Source: Prorocentrum cordatum (lineage: Eukaryota > Sar > Dinophyceae > Prorocentrales > Prorocentraceae). From it: 64,000 bases of DNA. This document shows, piece after piece, positions 53,893 to 64,000 of this stretch. The DNA lies in contig CAUYUJ010008136.1 in assembly GCA_963575745.1 (NCBI GenBank), positions 36,001-100,000 of the forward strand, read 5' to 3'. Each line of letters begins with the position of its first letter. Position 1 is the first letter of the stretch. The notes under the pieces were generated by a model that saw only the letters and a list, made by a program, of their open reading frames with translations, did not search any database and was not told where the DNA came from. The translations under genes and the position numbers were made by a program.

Positions 53893-55239
53893 ACTTCCGC
53901 TGGGCCCCAGCTCCCCGGGAAGATGAATTGCGGTGGGCCCCGTGGCCACTGGGTTCCCACCATGCGGCCGCACCTGTCGACGCAGCCAGCGACAGGACGT
54001 GTTTCACCGAAGCAGTGTGCCACGGGGGCGGACTGATGTTACCTCCTGGGGTTGAGGTACCCCCCCGCCACCGCGATCGTTCCTGCGTTCTCGTGGGCTT
54101 TTAGCCCGTGCGGCCGGCTGAAATAGCCCCGTCGTCGGCGTGTGCGGGCCGGGGCGCATCGGACGCTGGCCTCGGCCCCTCCATGTGCCCCATCCTTTGG
54201 AGTCGGCGACGTGCAGTGACTTCCACGTCGTCGCTCGCAGGAGCGGCTATCACCTCTGACCCCCCTTGCGCATGGGCGTGTAGACAGTGCGGTCGGCAGT
54301 TTTGGACTCATAGTTTGGCCGCTTGCCGGCCCGCGGCGGACACGGTCGTCGGTCAAAGGCACCGCCCTGACGCTTGTGCTAGACGTTGGCTCCTGCCACA
54401 GTTGGGCCTTCTGGGAGCGGAGGCTCCGCGCCGCCTTGGTACCTGCGGCCATCGCGGGCGCCCTCTCCTGTGGTTGGCTGGCACCCTCCAGGCATTGGCC
54501 CGAACCCCCTCGGTGGCTTACACACTGGCCCACGCCCTGGGAGGCATGTGAGTGGTTTTGGCACGCTTCCGCCTGGCAGTCGGTGCCCCACCTGCGGGTC
54601 CGACCTGTTTCCGCCCGCCCCCCTTCTGCTGGCACACGCTCAGCGGCTTTTGGGGCCCGCGTGGTGGCGCCTGGGCTTCAGCTGTTGCCTTCGCGGTTGC
54701 CTTCTTTTGCTGGCGCGTGCTCAGCGGCGTTGATTTTCTGCAGGTGCACTCTGCGCGATGTCGCGCCAATTATCTGTCGCTGTGCCCCAGCCTCGGTCAC
54801 TCCGCCCTCTGGACTTTTCCTTGCGGGCCGCGAATCAAAAAAGTAACCCCACCAGCGAGTTTCGTTTCTGGCTCTTCTTCTGAGTTGCTGCCCGCGCGCT
54901 CGCTTCGCTTGCTTCTCTTTTCTTGCTGCCTAGTCGCGGCCCGACTAGTGCTCGGGCGGCTTTCGACGTGTTTCGCGAGCCCGCAGACCAAGAAGTAACC
55001 CCGCCAGCGAGCGGCAGTGAGGTTCGCCTGCTGTCCGTTTCTTTTCTGTCCGCTCTTGTTCTTTTCGTTTCGCCCTTCTCCTTCTGTGCGCTAATCTAGG
55101 CCGGTGCATCTGCGCTTCGTTCCTTTCCGCCGCCCGACTTGTCTCGCCGCGGTCGCGATCAAAAAGTAACCGCACCAGCCCATCCAGAGACGATGCCCAG
55201 AGGATTTGCTTCGATCTGGGAAGTGGGCAGCGCGCAGAT
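53893..55239. other. Spacer with recurring AAGTAACCCCACCAGC motif
   Basis: GTAACC(C/G)C(A/G)CCAGC occurs at about 54842, 54993 and 55167, the latter two preceded by A-rich words, and once upstream of the split ORF at about 52085. ORFs on both strands here are unconvincing. Confidence 0.45.
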
Positions 55240-55900
55240 GAAGGGTCTCGCTTGGGGCGCTCTTGGGGCACTCTTGGGCGCTCTTGCGGCTCTCTTCGGC
55301 TTCTCTTGCGTCTTGGGGGCCTCTTGGCGGCCCCGTGGGTCTCTTGGTGCGGTCTCGGGGGGCCTCTTGGGGCCTCTTGGGGTCTCTTGGGAGCCTCTTG
55401 GAGACCTCTTGGGCGCGTCATGGAGCCTACTGGGCGCCACTTGGGCCCTCTCGAGGGGCTTTTGGGGGCCGTGGAAGTGCTCTCGGGGCCATCTTGGAGG
55501 ACATCGATCAAACAAGAGGGGAGCATTAATTAGCGTTGCCCTTCGGGAGCCCCAAAAGTCGCCTCTTGGGGCGCTCTTGGGGCGCTCTCGGAGCGCTCTT
55601 GTGTGCTTTTGGGGCCGTCTTGGAGCTCTCTTGAGCCTCTCTTGGGCCCTCTTGGCCCATCTTGGAGCCATCTTGAGGCCTCGGATGGCCATCGGAAGCG
55701 AAAAGGCGAGAAAGCAAAACACATGGATTTTCCTAAGGTTTTGGAAGGATGTTGTTCTCTTCGGGGCCTCCTGGGGGAGCTCTTTGGCCACTTGGAGCCG
55801 TCTTTGAGCGATCTTGGTGCCTCGGGGGGCATCTTGGGAGCCATCTTGGAGGTCATCTTGGGCTCTCCCAGGCGCTCCTGGAGCCATCTTCATCAGTGCC
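55240..55900 (+). repeat. GGCCGTCTTGG/GGGGCGCTCTTGG array, second locus
   Basis: Words such as GGGGCGCTCTTGG, GCCTCTTGG and GGCCATCTTGG every 10-12 bases, related to the 35-47 kb array. It includes the word GGACATCGATCAAACAAGAG (about 55499), which recurs at about 58353. Confidence 0.88.
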
Positions 55901-56009
55901 CGTCCCCAGGAGGCCAACATGTTGTCAACACCTGAGTAAAATCAGTGATTCTTCAGGCTTACGCCACATCCGCCGACCCCTTATGAAGAATCGCGCAGTG
56001 GTCTGGTCG

Positions 56010-57470
56010 CCTCTTTGGGTGGTCTGAGGCCCCTGGGCCATTCTTGGGGCATTCTTGGGTTGTCTTGGGGCTCCTTAGGCCGTCCTGAGGCAGTATTGGG
56101 CTGTCTTGGGGCTCTCTTGGGCTGTCATCGGCTTCTCTTGGGCTGTCATGGGGCGCTCTGGGCGTTCTTTTCGGGCGTCTTGGCCGTCGCCATCTATTGC
56201 CGAGGACTGTGGTATGCCCTTGGTGACCTCAGAACTGCTTTGCGGTGTCTTTTTGGAACCGTCAGGGGCGGCCGTGGGGTGACCTTGAATCGTTTCAGGC
56301 CATGGTCAGAGACCCGCCGAAACGCCCTGCGGAAGCAAGTGGCGAGCACGGCGGGAAGCAACGCAAGTTGCGAGGAATCTGACCGCGAGTCGCGCGCGCT
56401 GTCTTCGGGGCTCTTTGGGCCGTCCTCGGCCCCTCTTGACCCGTCTTGGCGCCCTCTTGGGCTGTCGCGGGGCCCTCGTGGAGGCTTCTTGGACCGTCTT
56501 GGTGCGGTCTTGGGGGGCTCTGGGGCCGCCCGGGAGCGGGGAACGCCCCAAGAGGCGCACGTGCGAGAAAGAAATATACGTTTTACGAAGGGAACGGGCG
56601 TTTTTGTGCGTCTAGAGGCCCTCTTGTGGCGCATCGTGGATGCCTCTTGGGGCGTCTTGAGGGCCTGTGTAGCCGTCTGGAGGTCGTCGTCAGTGTTGTT
56701 GATCGCTCTTGGACCGTCGGGGACCATGTGGAGCTCTCTTCGAGGCCAGTCGGGGCGCTCCTGGAGCGCTGTCGGGGCCGTTTTCGGAGCCCTTTTGGGC
56801 CGTCTTGGACGTCTGTTGGCCCGTCTTGGGGCCCCCTAGGGCTATATGGGGAACCCTCTTGGAGGCGTCTTGGGCCGTCTGGGAGCGGGTTTGGGGTGCT
56901 CTGGGGCCGTCCAGGAGCGGGGGGCACCCCAAAAGGCGCACGTGTGGAAAAATGTACGTTTTACAAAGGGAACGGGCGATTTTTTGCGTCTAGAGGGCCT
57001 CTTGGGGCGAATCTTGGATGCCTCTTGGGCCGTCTTGGGGCCTGTTGAGCCGTCGGGAGGCCGTCGTCGATGTTTGTGATCGCTCTTGGACCGTCTGGGA
57101 CCGTGTGGAGCTTTGTGGAGGCCACTCGGAACGCTCCTGGAGCGCTCTTGGGGCCGTTTTCGGAGCCCTCTTGGGCCTGTTGGCCCGTCTTGGGGCCCTC
57201 TAGGGGTATGTGGGGCACCCTCTGCGAGGCTCCTGGGGCCGTCTGGGAGCGGGTTTGGGGGCCTCTTGGGCCGTCGGGGAGCATCGGAAAGGCCCAAAGC
57301 CGAATTTGTGAAAAATCTACGTTTCACGAAGGGAATGGGCTAATTTTTGCGTCTAGGGACCCTCGTGGAACGCATCTCGGAGGCCCTCGGGGGGCCTCGT
57401 GGGGGCTTCTTCTGCCGTCGAGGACGCCTCGTGGCCCGTCTTTGGGCGGCTTGGAGCTCTCGTTGGGTGT
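56010..57470 (+). repeat. Array with conserved TACGTTTTACGAAGGGAA islands
   Basis: Diverged CTTGGG words carry a constant island, TACGTTTTACGAAGGGAACG or close variants followed by GCGTCTAG(A/G)G, at about 56577, 56955, 57318 and 57782 (spacing 378, 363 and 464). The islands are better conserved than their surroundings. ORFs here are repeat by-products. Confidence 0.85.
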
Positions 57471-58115
57471 CCCAGAGCCATGTCTGTCGAGGCCACCAGA
57501 GGCGTCCCCGCACGATTTTCACGAGGTTTTGTACGATTTTCGGGAGCGGATGACCCCTCCGTTCCCATCCGGGGGATCCGGCCCGACCCCCCCCCTTCTT
57601 CCAAATCGACCGGACCGGGCTCCCGGGGGAGGGGTTTGGGGAGGGGAACAGTGGGGCCCTTTATCTAGGGGTATGTGGGGCACCCTCTGCGAGGCTCCTG
57701 GAGCCGTCTGGGAGCGGGTTTGGGGGCCTCTTGGGCCGTCGGGGAGCATCGGAAAGGCCCAAAGCCGAATTTGTACAAATTTACGTTTCACGAAGGGAAT
57801 GGGCCAATTTTTGCGTCTAGGGACCCTCGTGGAACGCATCTCGGAGGCCCTCGGGGGGGCTCGTGGGGGCTTCTTCTGCCGTCGAGGACGCCTCGTGGCC
57901 CGTCTTTGGGCCACCTTGGGCGGCTTGGAGCGCTCGTTGGGCGTCCCAGAGCCATGTCGAGGCCACCAGAGGCGTCCCTGCACGATTTTCATGAGGTTTT
58001 GCACGATTTTCGGGAGCGGATGACCCCTCCGTTCCCATCCGGGGGATCCGGCCCGACCCCCCCCCCTTCCAAATCGACCGGACCGGGCTCCCGGGGGAGG
58101 GGTTTGGGGAGGGGG
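57345..58115 (+). repeat. About 470-bp direct duplication
   Basis: The segments around 57200-57640 and 57670-58110 match closely, including GATGACCCCTCCGTTCCC at about 57549 and 58020 and the CGAATTTGT...GCGTCTAGGGACCCTCG stretch. Small indels separate the copies. Confidence 0.88.
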
Positions 58116-58164
58116 AACATCTCACACGCCGATGAACCCCAAGGGGTCGGCGGATTTTGGCATT

Positions 58165-58380
58165 TTCGCCGAGGCCTCTTGGGGCGTCTTGGGTGCCTCT
58201 GGGAGGCCTTGGGGCCTCTTGGGGGTCTCTTGGGAGCATCTTGGGGGCATCCTGGGGGCCTTTTGGGGGCATCTTGGGGCCTCCTGGGCGCCTCTTAGGG
58301 CTCTCTTGGAGCGCCTTTGGGAGCCTTGGGGACCATCTTTGGGCCATTTTGGAGGACATCGATCAAACAAGAGGGGAGCT
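58165..58380 (+). repeat. GGCCTCTTGGGG array, right end
   Basis: Same word family as 55.2-55.9 kb. It ends with GGACATCGATCAAACAAGAG followed by GGGAGCTTTAGTTAGCG, a terminal block also found at 55499-55535. Confidence 0.85.
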
Positions 58381-58559
58381 TTAGTTAGCGTCCTCCCCCA
58401 AGAGGCCAAAACTGGGCTAGAACCTTAGTGAATCTAATGATTTTGGCTTCCTCGCCGAGGCCGTTTTGGACACCTCTCGACCGGCCCCGTCCAGGTCCAG
58501 GGGAGGGGGTGGGGGAAGGGGTCAAGCTACCCCCCCGCCCGCAAGCCGTCTCGCTCACT

Positions 58560-59520
58560 CCCACCCGCCCTCTACTGTTTTTTGACGGGGATGGTGGGGA
58601 GCGGGTCATCATGGTGTCCTCATGGTTCCTGGTTGGACGCTGGTCGCCTGGGGGAGGGGGTGTATATCAATAAGGAACAGTGATCAAACTACCCCCCCGC
58701 CCGCAAGCTGTCTAGCTCACTCCCACCCGTTCTCCCAACACAGAAGTAACACCCGAGCCTGAGCATGTTCAGCGGTCGTCTTTGGATGGACAGCTACTGG
58801 GAACCAAAGCCGACCCCAGGTGCGCGACGCTTGGGCGAGGTGCGCCACGCGTGCCAGGTGCTTCACGCGCGCCAGGCACCCTTGGGGCCCAAGCGTGCCA
58901 GGCACGCCTGGTGCGCCAGATGTGCCACGTGCTCCGAGTGCGCCAGCTGTGCCGCACACTCCAGGTGCGCCATGTTCGGGGCACGTGCAGAGTGCGTCAG
59001 GTGCGGCTGCGCATGTGACAGCACACATCGGGAAACATGTCGGCCTTCGCCATCCTTGTCGAAAACCAATGCCCGTCATTGTGCGGGCCTGCGCACAGCA
59101 GGCCACGACCCCCCCCCAGCGTCGCTGTCAAAAACCATTTGACAGTGATGGTGGGTTGGCTGCGCATGATCCAGATTTAGCCACGAGGTACATGTTGTAT
59201 TGTTTTGTTTTGCGCAGCAGGGAATATGCTGGCACCCCCGCCGTCCCTGTCAAAAGCAATACAAAGTTTTCGCGGGCCTCACGAACATGACCCACGACTT
59301 TGCCCCAAAGTGTACTTTGCATTTTATTTGACAGGGATGGTGGGGGGGCCGCATTGGGTTGGCCGCGCATGGTCCAAATTTGGAGGCAGAGTGCGGTTTG
59401 CATTGTTTTTTGACAGGGATGGTGGGGGGCGGGCCCGCATGGTGTCGGCATGGTTCTTGGTTGGCCGCCGGCTGGGTGGGGGAGGGGTTGTATATTAATG
59501 AGGAGCGGTGATAAACCTTT
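58560..59520. repeat. Dispersed TTTGACAGGGATGGTGGG direct and inverted repeats
   Basis: The word occurs in + sense at about 58569, 59138, 59328 and 59407, and inverted at about 59059, 59114 and 59238. One close pair (CCCAGCGTCGCTGTCAAA / TTTGACAGTGATGGTGGG, about 59116-59156) makes an imperfect hairpin with a 6-base loop. Two longer copies (about 58569-58690 and 59400-59520) share GGTTCCTGGTTGG-like words, GGGAGGGG and a TATATCAATAAGG / TATATTAATGAGG end. Confidence 0.75.
58815..59020 (+). repeat. GTGCGCCAGGTG-type minisatellite
   Basis: About 14 imperfect copies of a 12-15-base unit such as GTGCGCCACGCGTGCCAG. On the minus strand one frame reads Gly-Ala-Pro collagen-like triplets. Confidence 0.75.
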
Positions 59521-60580
59521 CCCCGAAGGGGAAGAGGGGCAGATGGAAGACAAAACACCCTAGACCACCTACGCCGTAAAGGGCTGGTGGGATTTCCAGT
59601 GCTGGCGCAGTCGTTCGTGGAGGAGGGAGCCCTGCAGGAGCACAGCGCCAGCGTGTTTCGTCCTTTTTGTGCCCGGCCTGTCGCCATTCATGGTTTTTGG
59701 GGACTGGCTCTGGGTTCTGGTCACCGAGCGCGTTCCATTACACGCAAAGTGCCTACTACTCGCAAGCGTCAGAAAAAACACATGTCTGCTTCGATGTAAT
59801 TTCTCGTAGATTCCCCCCGGCGGATCCAGGCCATTTGCGAGTAGTCACTTTGCGAGTAGTGGAGCGTCCTCGTCCATTTGAGACCGTCGAAAAATCGACT
59901 GGGATGAAGAGGGGAAGGGGTCGAGAGGTCTGGAGGGGCTCGCGCGCAGAAAAAGTCGAAGCGTCGGATGCTTAGGTCTGGAGTCACTGTGCGTTTTGCG
60001 TCCTTTTCGGGTCTCTGGGAGGCTCCTCGTCGCCACGGCTGCCTTCCCATCGAGTTTCTGGCCAGGGCGCACCCCAGGACAGGTCTGGGGATCGATTCGA
60101 CACCCGAGCCCGGGGCGGGCCCAAACTCTTTCGTGTTGTGAAATGATCACGGCAGAAATCTTTTTTCCGTTTTCATCCACCAAGGGGCCTTCACCGGTCC
60201 CGGGGGCCGTGAAACATCGGCCAGGAGGAAGAGCCGATTCCAGAGAAGGGGTCACGGTTTTTTGGGGTCCAGGATGCACAAAGATCGCGACGTCGGAGGT
60301 CGGGGGGAGGAGGGGTATGGGGGAGGGCTTTTCCTACTTCCTCTTTCTCGTGCCGCGTGTGCGCGCACGCACGTTATGTCGAGTGTGTTTCTCGGGCTGT
60401 CGTGCTTGCGGTCGGGGGGTACCAGGTAATCCGTGGTTGGCGTCCTCCTGCGAGGGATGCGCGCTCTTACCTTTTTGCAAGATGGATTGCGTCTCGGGCA
60501 GAGCAGGCGTTCTGACCTGCGCGGTGCCTTGCGTGCTCTCCCCGTGCTAGGGCGCTCCACTTTGGACTGGGGTTGCGGGG
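59521..60580. other. Intergenic stretch, no gene supported
   Basis: Mixed composition, short ORFs only. A short internal repeat (GCGAGTAGTCACTTTGCGAGTAG) lies at about 59838-59860. I see no RNA gene. Confidence 0.4.
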
Positions 60581-61020
60581 AGAGTGGGAGAGAGAAAGAG
60601 GGATAGAGAGAGAGAGAGAGAGAGGGAGCGGGAGGGAGAGAGCGCCCCCCTCCCCCGTCCTCTCTTTCCACTCCTCCACTCTCCGTTTTCCTGTCCATGC
60701 CTTCCTCCCCCTTCTCTCCATGTACCCGTCTTCCTCTCCCTCTTCCTTCCGTTCCTGTCTCCTTTCCCCTTCCTGGTCTCCCCCCCAATTGAGGCTTCAA
60801 GGCAGCCTGTCCGACAGCCTTCTGTCCATCGTGGTGGGCATGGCTCTCCCGGGGTCTGTGTGACTGTGATGGAGAATCGGGGCCACTTCGGGGGCGAGGT
60901 CGTTCGGGGGGAGGAAGAGGATGATGATATGGGGAAGAAAAGAGGGAGGGAGATAGGAAGGGAGGAAGGGGAGGGGAGGGGAGGGGGAGGGGGAGGGGGA
61001 GGGGGAGGGGGAGAGGGAAC
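60581..61020 (+). repeat. (GA)n and (GGGGA)n low-complexity tracts
   Basis: A GA-rich run (about 60583-60640) and a GGGGGA-repeat (about 60965-61015) enclose CT-rich sequence. Confidence 0.85.
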
Positions 61021-61109
61021 AAGCTAGGTGCGCTCGCGTCATATCTGACGGCCTACCCCTCCCTCCCATCCCTTACATGGCGCAGATCTCCTCCCTATTC
61101 GCACAATCA

Positions 61110-61860
61110 GATGTCGTAGCATGACATAGCATTACATGGCATAGCATGGTGTTGAACATTAACGTGTAGCATGACATAGCATGGCGTGGCGACGCCCCAA
61201 AATGAGGGGGTGGGGACTCTGCGGCTTCAAAAATCAACGAATCGACGCCGAATGTGTAATCACTTCCCGTGGTTTCTTCGGGAGGCCATTTTTTAAGTTT
61301 TGGAATCTATGTGGATGGACCGAAGACCATGCCGTGGCATGGCACTGGAAGTAATGACGCCAGCGCTGCAGCGGGAGCACGATTCGGAACGAGCGGAAGC
61401 GCAGAAATGAGGCCAGTGCTGCAGCGGGAGCACGATTCGGAACGACTGGTAGCCCGAAACTGAGGCCAGCGCTTCAGCGAGAGCAGCATTTCGAAACAAA
61501 CCAAGCGCAGAAGCGTGGAAATGAGGATGCGTAGTCTGACATAGCATGTCGCGGCGACGCCCCAAAGTGGGGGGGGGCCTCTGTGGCGCAGCAAATCAAC
61601 GAATCGACACCGAATGTGTAATCACTTCCGATGGTTCGTTTTTGGGTGGGCATTTTCTAGATTTTGGGGCCTTTTTGGAAGGATCGAAAATCATGCCGTG
61701 GCATGGTGCTGGAAATAATGACGCCAGCGCTGCGGCGGGATCACGATTCGGAACGAGCGGAAGCGCGAAAATGAGGCCAGCGTTGTAGCGGGAGCACGAT
61801 TCGGAACGAGCGGTAGTCCGAAAATGAGGCCAGCGCTTCAGCGAGAGTTGAAACAAATCC
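61110..61860 (+). repeat. About 360-bp tandem duplication with internal repeats
   Basis: Blocks at about 61180-61530 and 61545-61860 share GGCGACGCCCCAAA, ATCAACGAATCGAC, CCGAATGTGTAATCACTTCC and repeated GAGCACGATTCGGAACGA(G/C) words. Each has a near-palindrome CATGCC-GT-GGCATG. AGCATGACATAGCAT words lead into the first block. Confidence 0.88.
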
Positions 61861-61979
61861 CAGGCGAGAACATGTTTCCTAGGAATCCTGTGTGCAAAAA
61901 AACCGTACGCGGAAGGGGGCCGGCCATTTCTTGGACGCCACGGGGAGAGAGGAGAGTAGTATTCATATTGCTTAATTGT

Positions 61980-62695
61980 TGAGGGGGCGGAGGGGGAGGA
62001 GGAGGAGGAGGAGGAGGAGGAGGAGGGAGGAGGAGGAGGGGGAGGAGGTGGAGGAGGAGGAGCAATAGTAATAATAATATTGCGAATGATAAGAATAATG
62101 ATAATAATAGACAACGCAATAATGATAGTACCATGAAGAAGCATAATCATAATAATATTACGAAGAATAATCGCAAATGTAATATTGATGTTATTCATTT
62201 AAATAACAAGAAGATGAATCATAGTAGTAGTAAGAACACTCATACGAATCTTAGCAATACGATTAATAACAATGGTTTTCATATTACTAAGAATAGTACT
62301 GTTCGTAGTGATAAGAAGGAGAAGCCGACTAATGAGAACAATCATCGTTTTTTTTTTTGTTTTCTTTGAAACATAGTAATCAGAAGTAGACGGATACCAG
62401 CAGTAGTATGTATAATATGAAGACTCAGAATAATATCACTATTAATTGAATATTAATAGTAGTAATAATAGCATTAATACTAGTAATAATGAGAGTAATA
62501 CTAATAATATTAATAATACTACGACGGAAGAAGGAGGAGGATAACGAGGAGGAGGAGGAAAACGAGGAGGAGGAGGAGAAGGAGGAGGAAGAGGGAAAGT
62601 GGGAGGGGGCAGGCGCTTGGCTCGGGCCGCCGACGCGGCCAGACCACCACCTCGCAGGAGGAGGAGGAGGAGGAGGAAGAAGAGGAGGAGGAGGA
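61980..62695 (+). repeat. (GGA)n and degenerate (AAT/GAT)n AT-rich block
   Basis: GGA runs at 61989-62070 and 62520-62695 enclose about 440 bases of AT-rich triplet-like sequence (AATAATAAT, GATAATAAT). The base composition is sharply different from the rest of the window. Confidence 0.9.
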
Positions 62696-63470
62696 CCACT
62701 GTAAACCCAAGAGTCATCAACGATGTTGGAGTAAACTCTCCCTCCAAGCTCCCTCTTCATAGGCCCCTGCAGCGGTTCATTTCCATTGAGGGAACTGCCT
62801 CGTTGGCAGACGCCCGTTTGAAGACCCTGACTGATGCCAGAACATTGTTCTCGGGATTCCAACGCCACGGATCAACCAGACTGTTGCGTCTTGAGGGTCC
62901 TGAATCGTGCAGAATACCATTCCCAGGACTTTAACACAGAGAATCAACGTGACTGTTGCGCCCGCATAATCCTGAATCCTTCCAAGCAAAGTTTCTGGTG
63001 CGTTGATGATGGGAATTCGTGAAGTTCTCGAACATTTTGTAAACGAATGTGCGCGGCGCCAAGGCGGGAGCCACATTTTGAAAAGGAGCCGCCTTCAATC
63101 CTTGAAGCTCTTGCAAATGTTTAAAACTAATGGTCGCCGCGCTAAGGCGAGAGCCACATTTTGAAGAGGAGCCGCCCTCAATCCGTGAAGCGCTTGCACA
63201 TGTTTAAAACTAGTGCGTCCCGCGCTAAGGTGAGAACCAAATTTTGAAGACCAACGGCCCTCCATCTGTGAAGCTGTTGCCAATTTTTAAGCTTCAAAGT
63301 CATAGCTGGTGAGGATGTCTCAGGCGAAACGCACGGCCCGCCCAAAAAACTGGCCTCGGGGTGCGACAAGGAAAAGTTATTTATCATGAAAAGAAAAAAT
63401 GTAGGAGGAGGAGGAGGAGGAGGGGGAGGAGGAGGAGGAGGAGAAGGAAGAGGAGGAAGAGGAGGCGTTG
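62696..63470 (-). repeat. GGA-ended composite repeat, copy 4 (minus)
   Basis: Reverse orientation: CAACGATGTTGGAGTAAAC at 62719, ACTGTTGCG blocks, subunits with GAATGTGCGCGGCGCCAAGG near 63045, 63125 and 63210, then CAGGCGAAACGCACGGCCCG near 63322. It ends in a GGA run (about 63403-63465). Confidence 0.82.
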
Positions 63471-64000
63471 GGGGGGCCGCCGGGGGACCCCTTCCCTGGG
63501 GGGCCGGCGGGCAGGGCCCCCCCGCGGCAGCGTCGGGCGCCACTGGCTGCGCCCCCTGGCCGTGGGGAAGGGCCGCCGCGGGTTGGGCGCTAAGATGCCC
63601 ACTTGCGGGACATGTAAGTGCCCGCGCTGGGCGGCCCGGCCGGGCGCGCTTCCCCACTATGGGCGTGCGTCAAGCGGTCGGAAGGAAGGACAATGAGGAG
63701 GCGGAGGAGGAGGAGGTGGAGGAGGTGGAGGAGGAAGAGGAGGAGGAGGAGGACGAGGAGGAGGTGGAGGAGGAAGAGGAGGATGAAGGATAATGATAAT
63801 ATCAAAATTAAGGGTAATAAGGGTAATACGCGTAAGTTGAAGAGTAAGACGACGAGTACTAATGATATTACTTATAGTATGAACAGTATTCAGATTGAGG
63901 AACATAAGAATACGAATGTAAGGAATCATGAATTCATAATGATACGAATGCTAATAGCAAGAAGAATCTGAGCAGTCGGAAGAACCCTAACAATACGATT
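63471..64000. other. GC-rich spacer, GGA tract and AT-rich triplet DNA
   Basis: A GGA-rich run covers about 63690-63785. From 63786 to the end the sequence is AT-rich and triplet-like, resembling 62080-62520. No gene is seen. Confidence 0.5.

Overview
The window is nuclear DNA of a dinoflagellate. The firmest evidence is an exact copy of the 22-nt dinoflagellate spliced leader (SL) at 36038-36059 and a second copy matching 20 of 22 positions at 32336-32357. High GC, abundant microsatellites, long low-order repeat arrays and decayed non-LTR retrotransposons fit that reading. The species cannot be told from the sequence. Only one cellular gene looks intact, a PPR-SMR protein; most of the rest is transposon or repeat.

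Layout. 0.5-17.1 kb: a giant non-LTR-type retroelement on the + strand, bracketed by two (CT)n tracts. It reads as a chain of frame-shifted ORFs: gag-like and coiled-coil proteins, a possible ADP-ribosyltransferase-like segment, a Cys-rich segment, an endonuclease/exonuclease/phosphatase (EEP) domain, reverse transcriptase (RT), RNase H and a C-terminal coiled coil. Fourteen small hairpins with the same bulged-C core but different, base-paired outer stems are scattered through it. 17.1-26.6 kb: minisatellite and ATC-type microsatellite DNA, one orphan exon-like ORF and a decayed minus-strand coding region. 26.6-31.3 kb: minisatellites, two plus-oriented copies of a repeat with CCT-tract ends, and a 5'-truncated LINE fragment. 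32.3-34.2 kb: SL relic followed by the PPR-SMR gene with one probable intron. 35.1-46.7 kb: a higher-order repeat array based on GGCCGTCTTGG-like words, carrying paired hairpin modules and exact 401-bp repeats. It is split by a 4.8-kb LINE (36038-40810) whose first base is the first base of the spliced leader. 47.2-49.5 kb: a broken PIF1-like helicase on the minus strand, then 60-bp and 42-bp tandem repeats. 50.2-51.4 kb and 62.0-63.5 kb: two inverted copies of the CCT/GGA-ended repeat. 52.1-53.6 kb: an uncharacterised + strand ORF split by one stop codon. 55.2-58.4 kb: more arrays of the GGCCGTCTTGG family. 58.5-61.9 kb: inverted and direct repeats without recognised genes.

How the parts relate: the window records reverse transcription acting on trans-spliced RNA. 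A LINE and a cellular gene both carry SL sequence at the 5' end, so both probably passed through a trans-spliced mRNA and back into the genome. Many frame changes in the retroelements may be real decay or assembly indels, and this cannot be settled from the sequence alone. The most novel signal is the bulged-C hairpin family, whose paired positions vary together while the core is constant.
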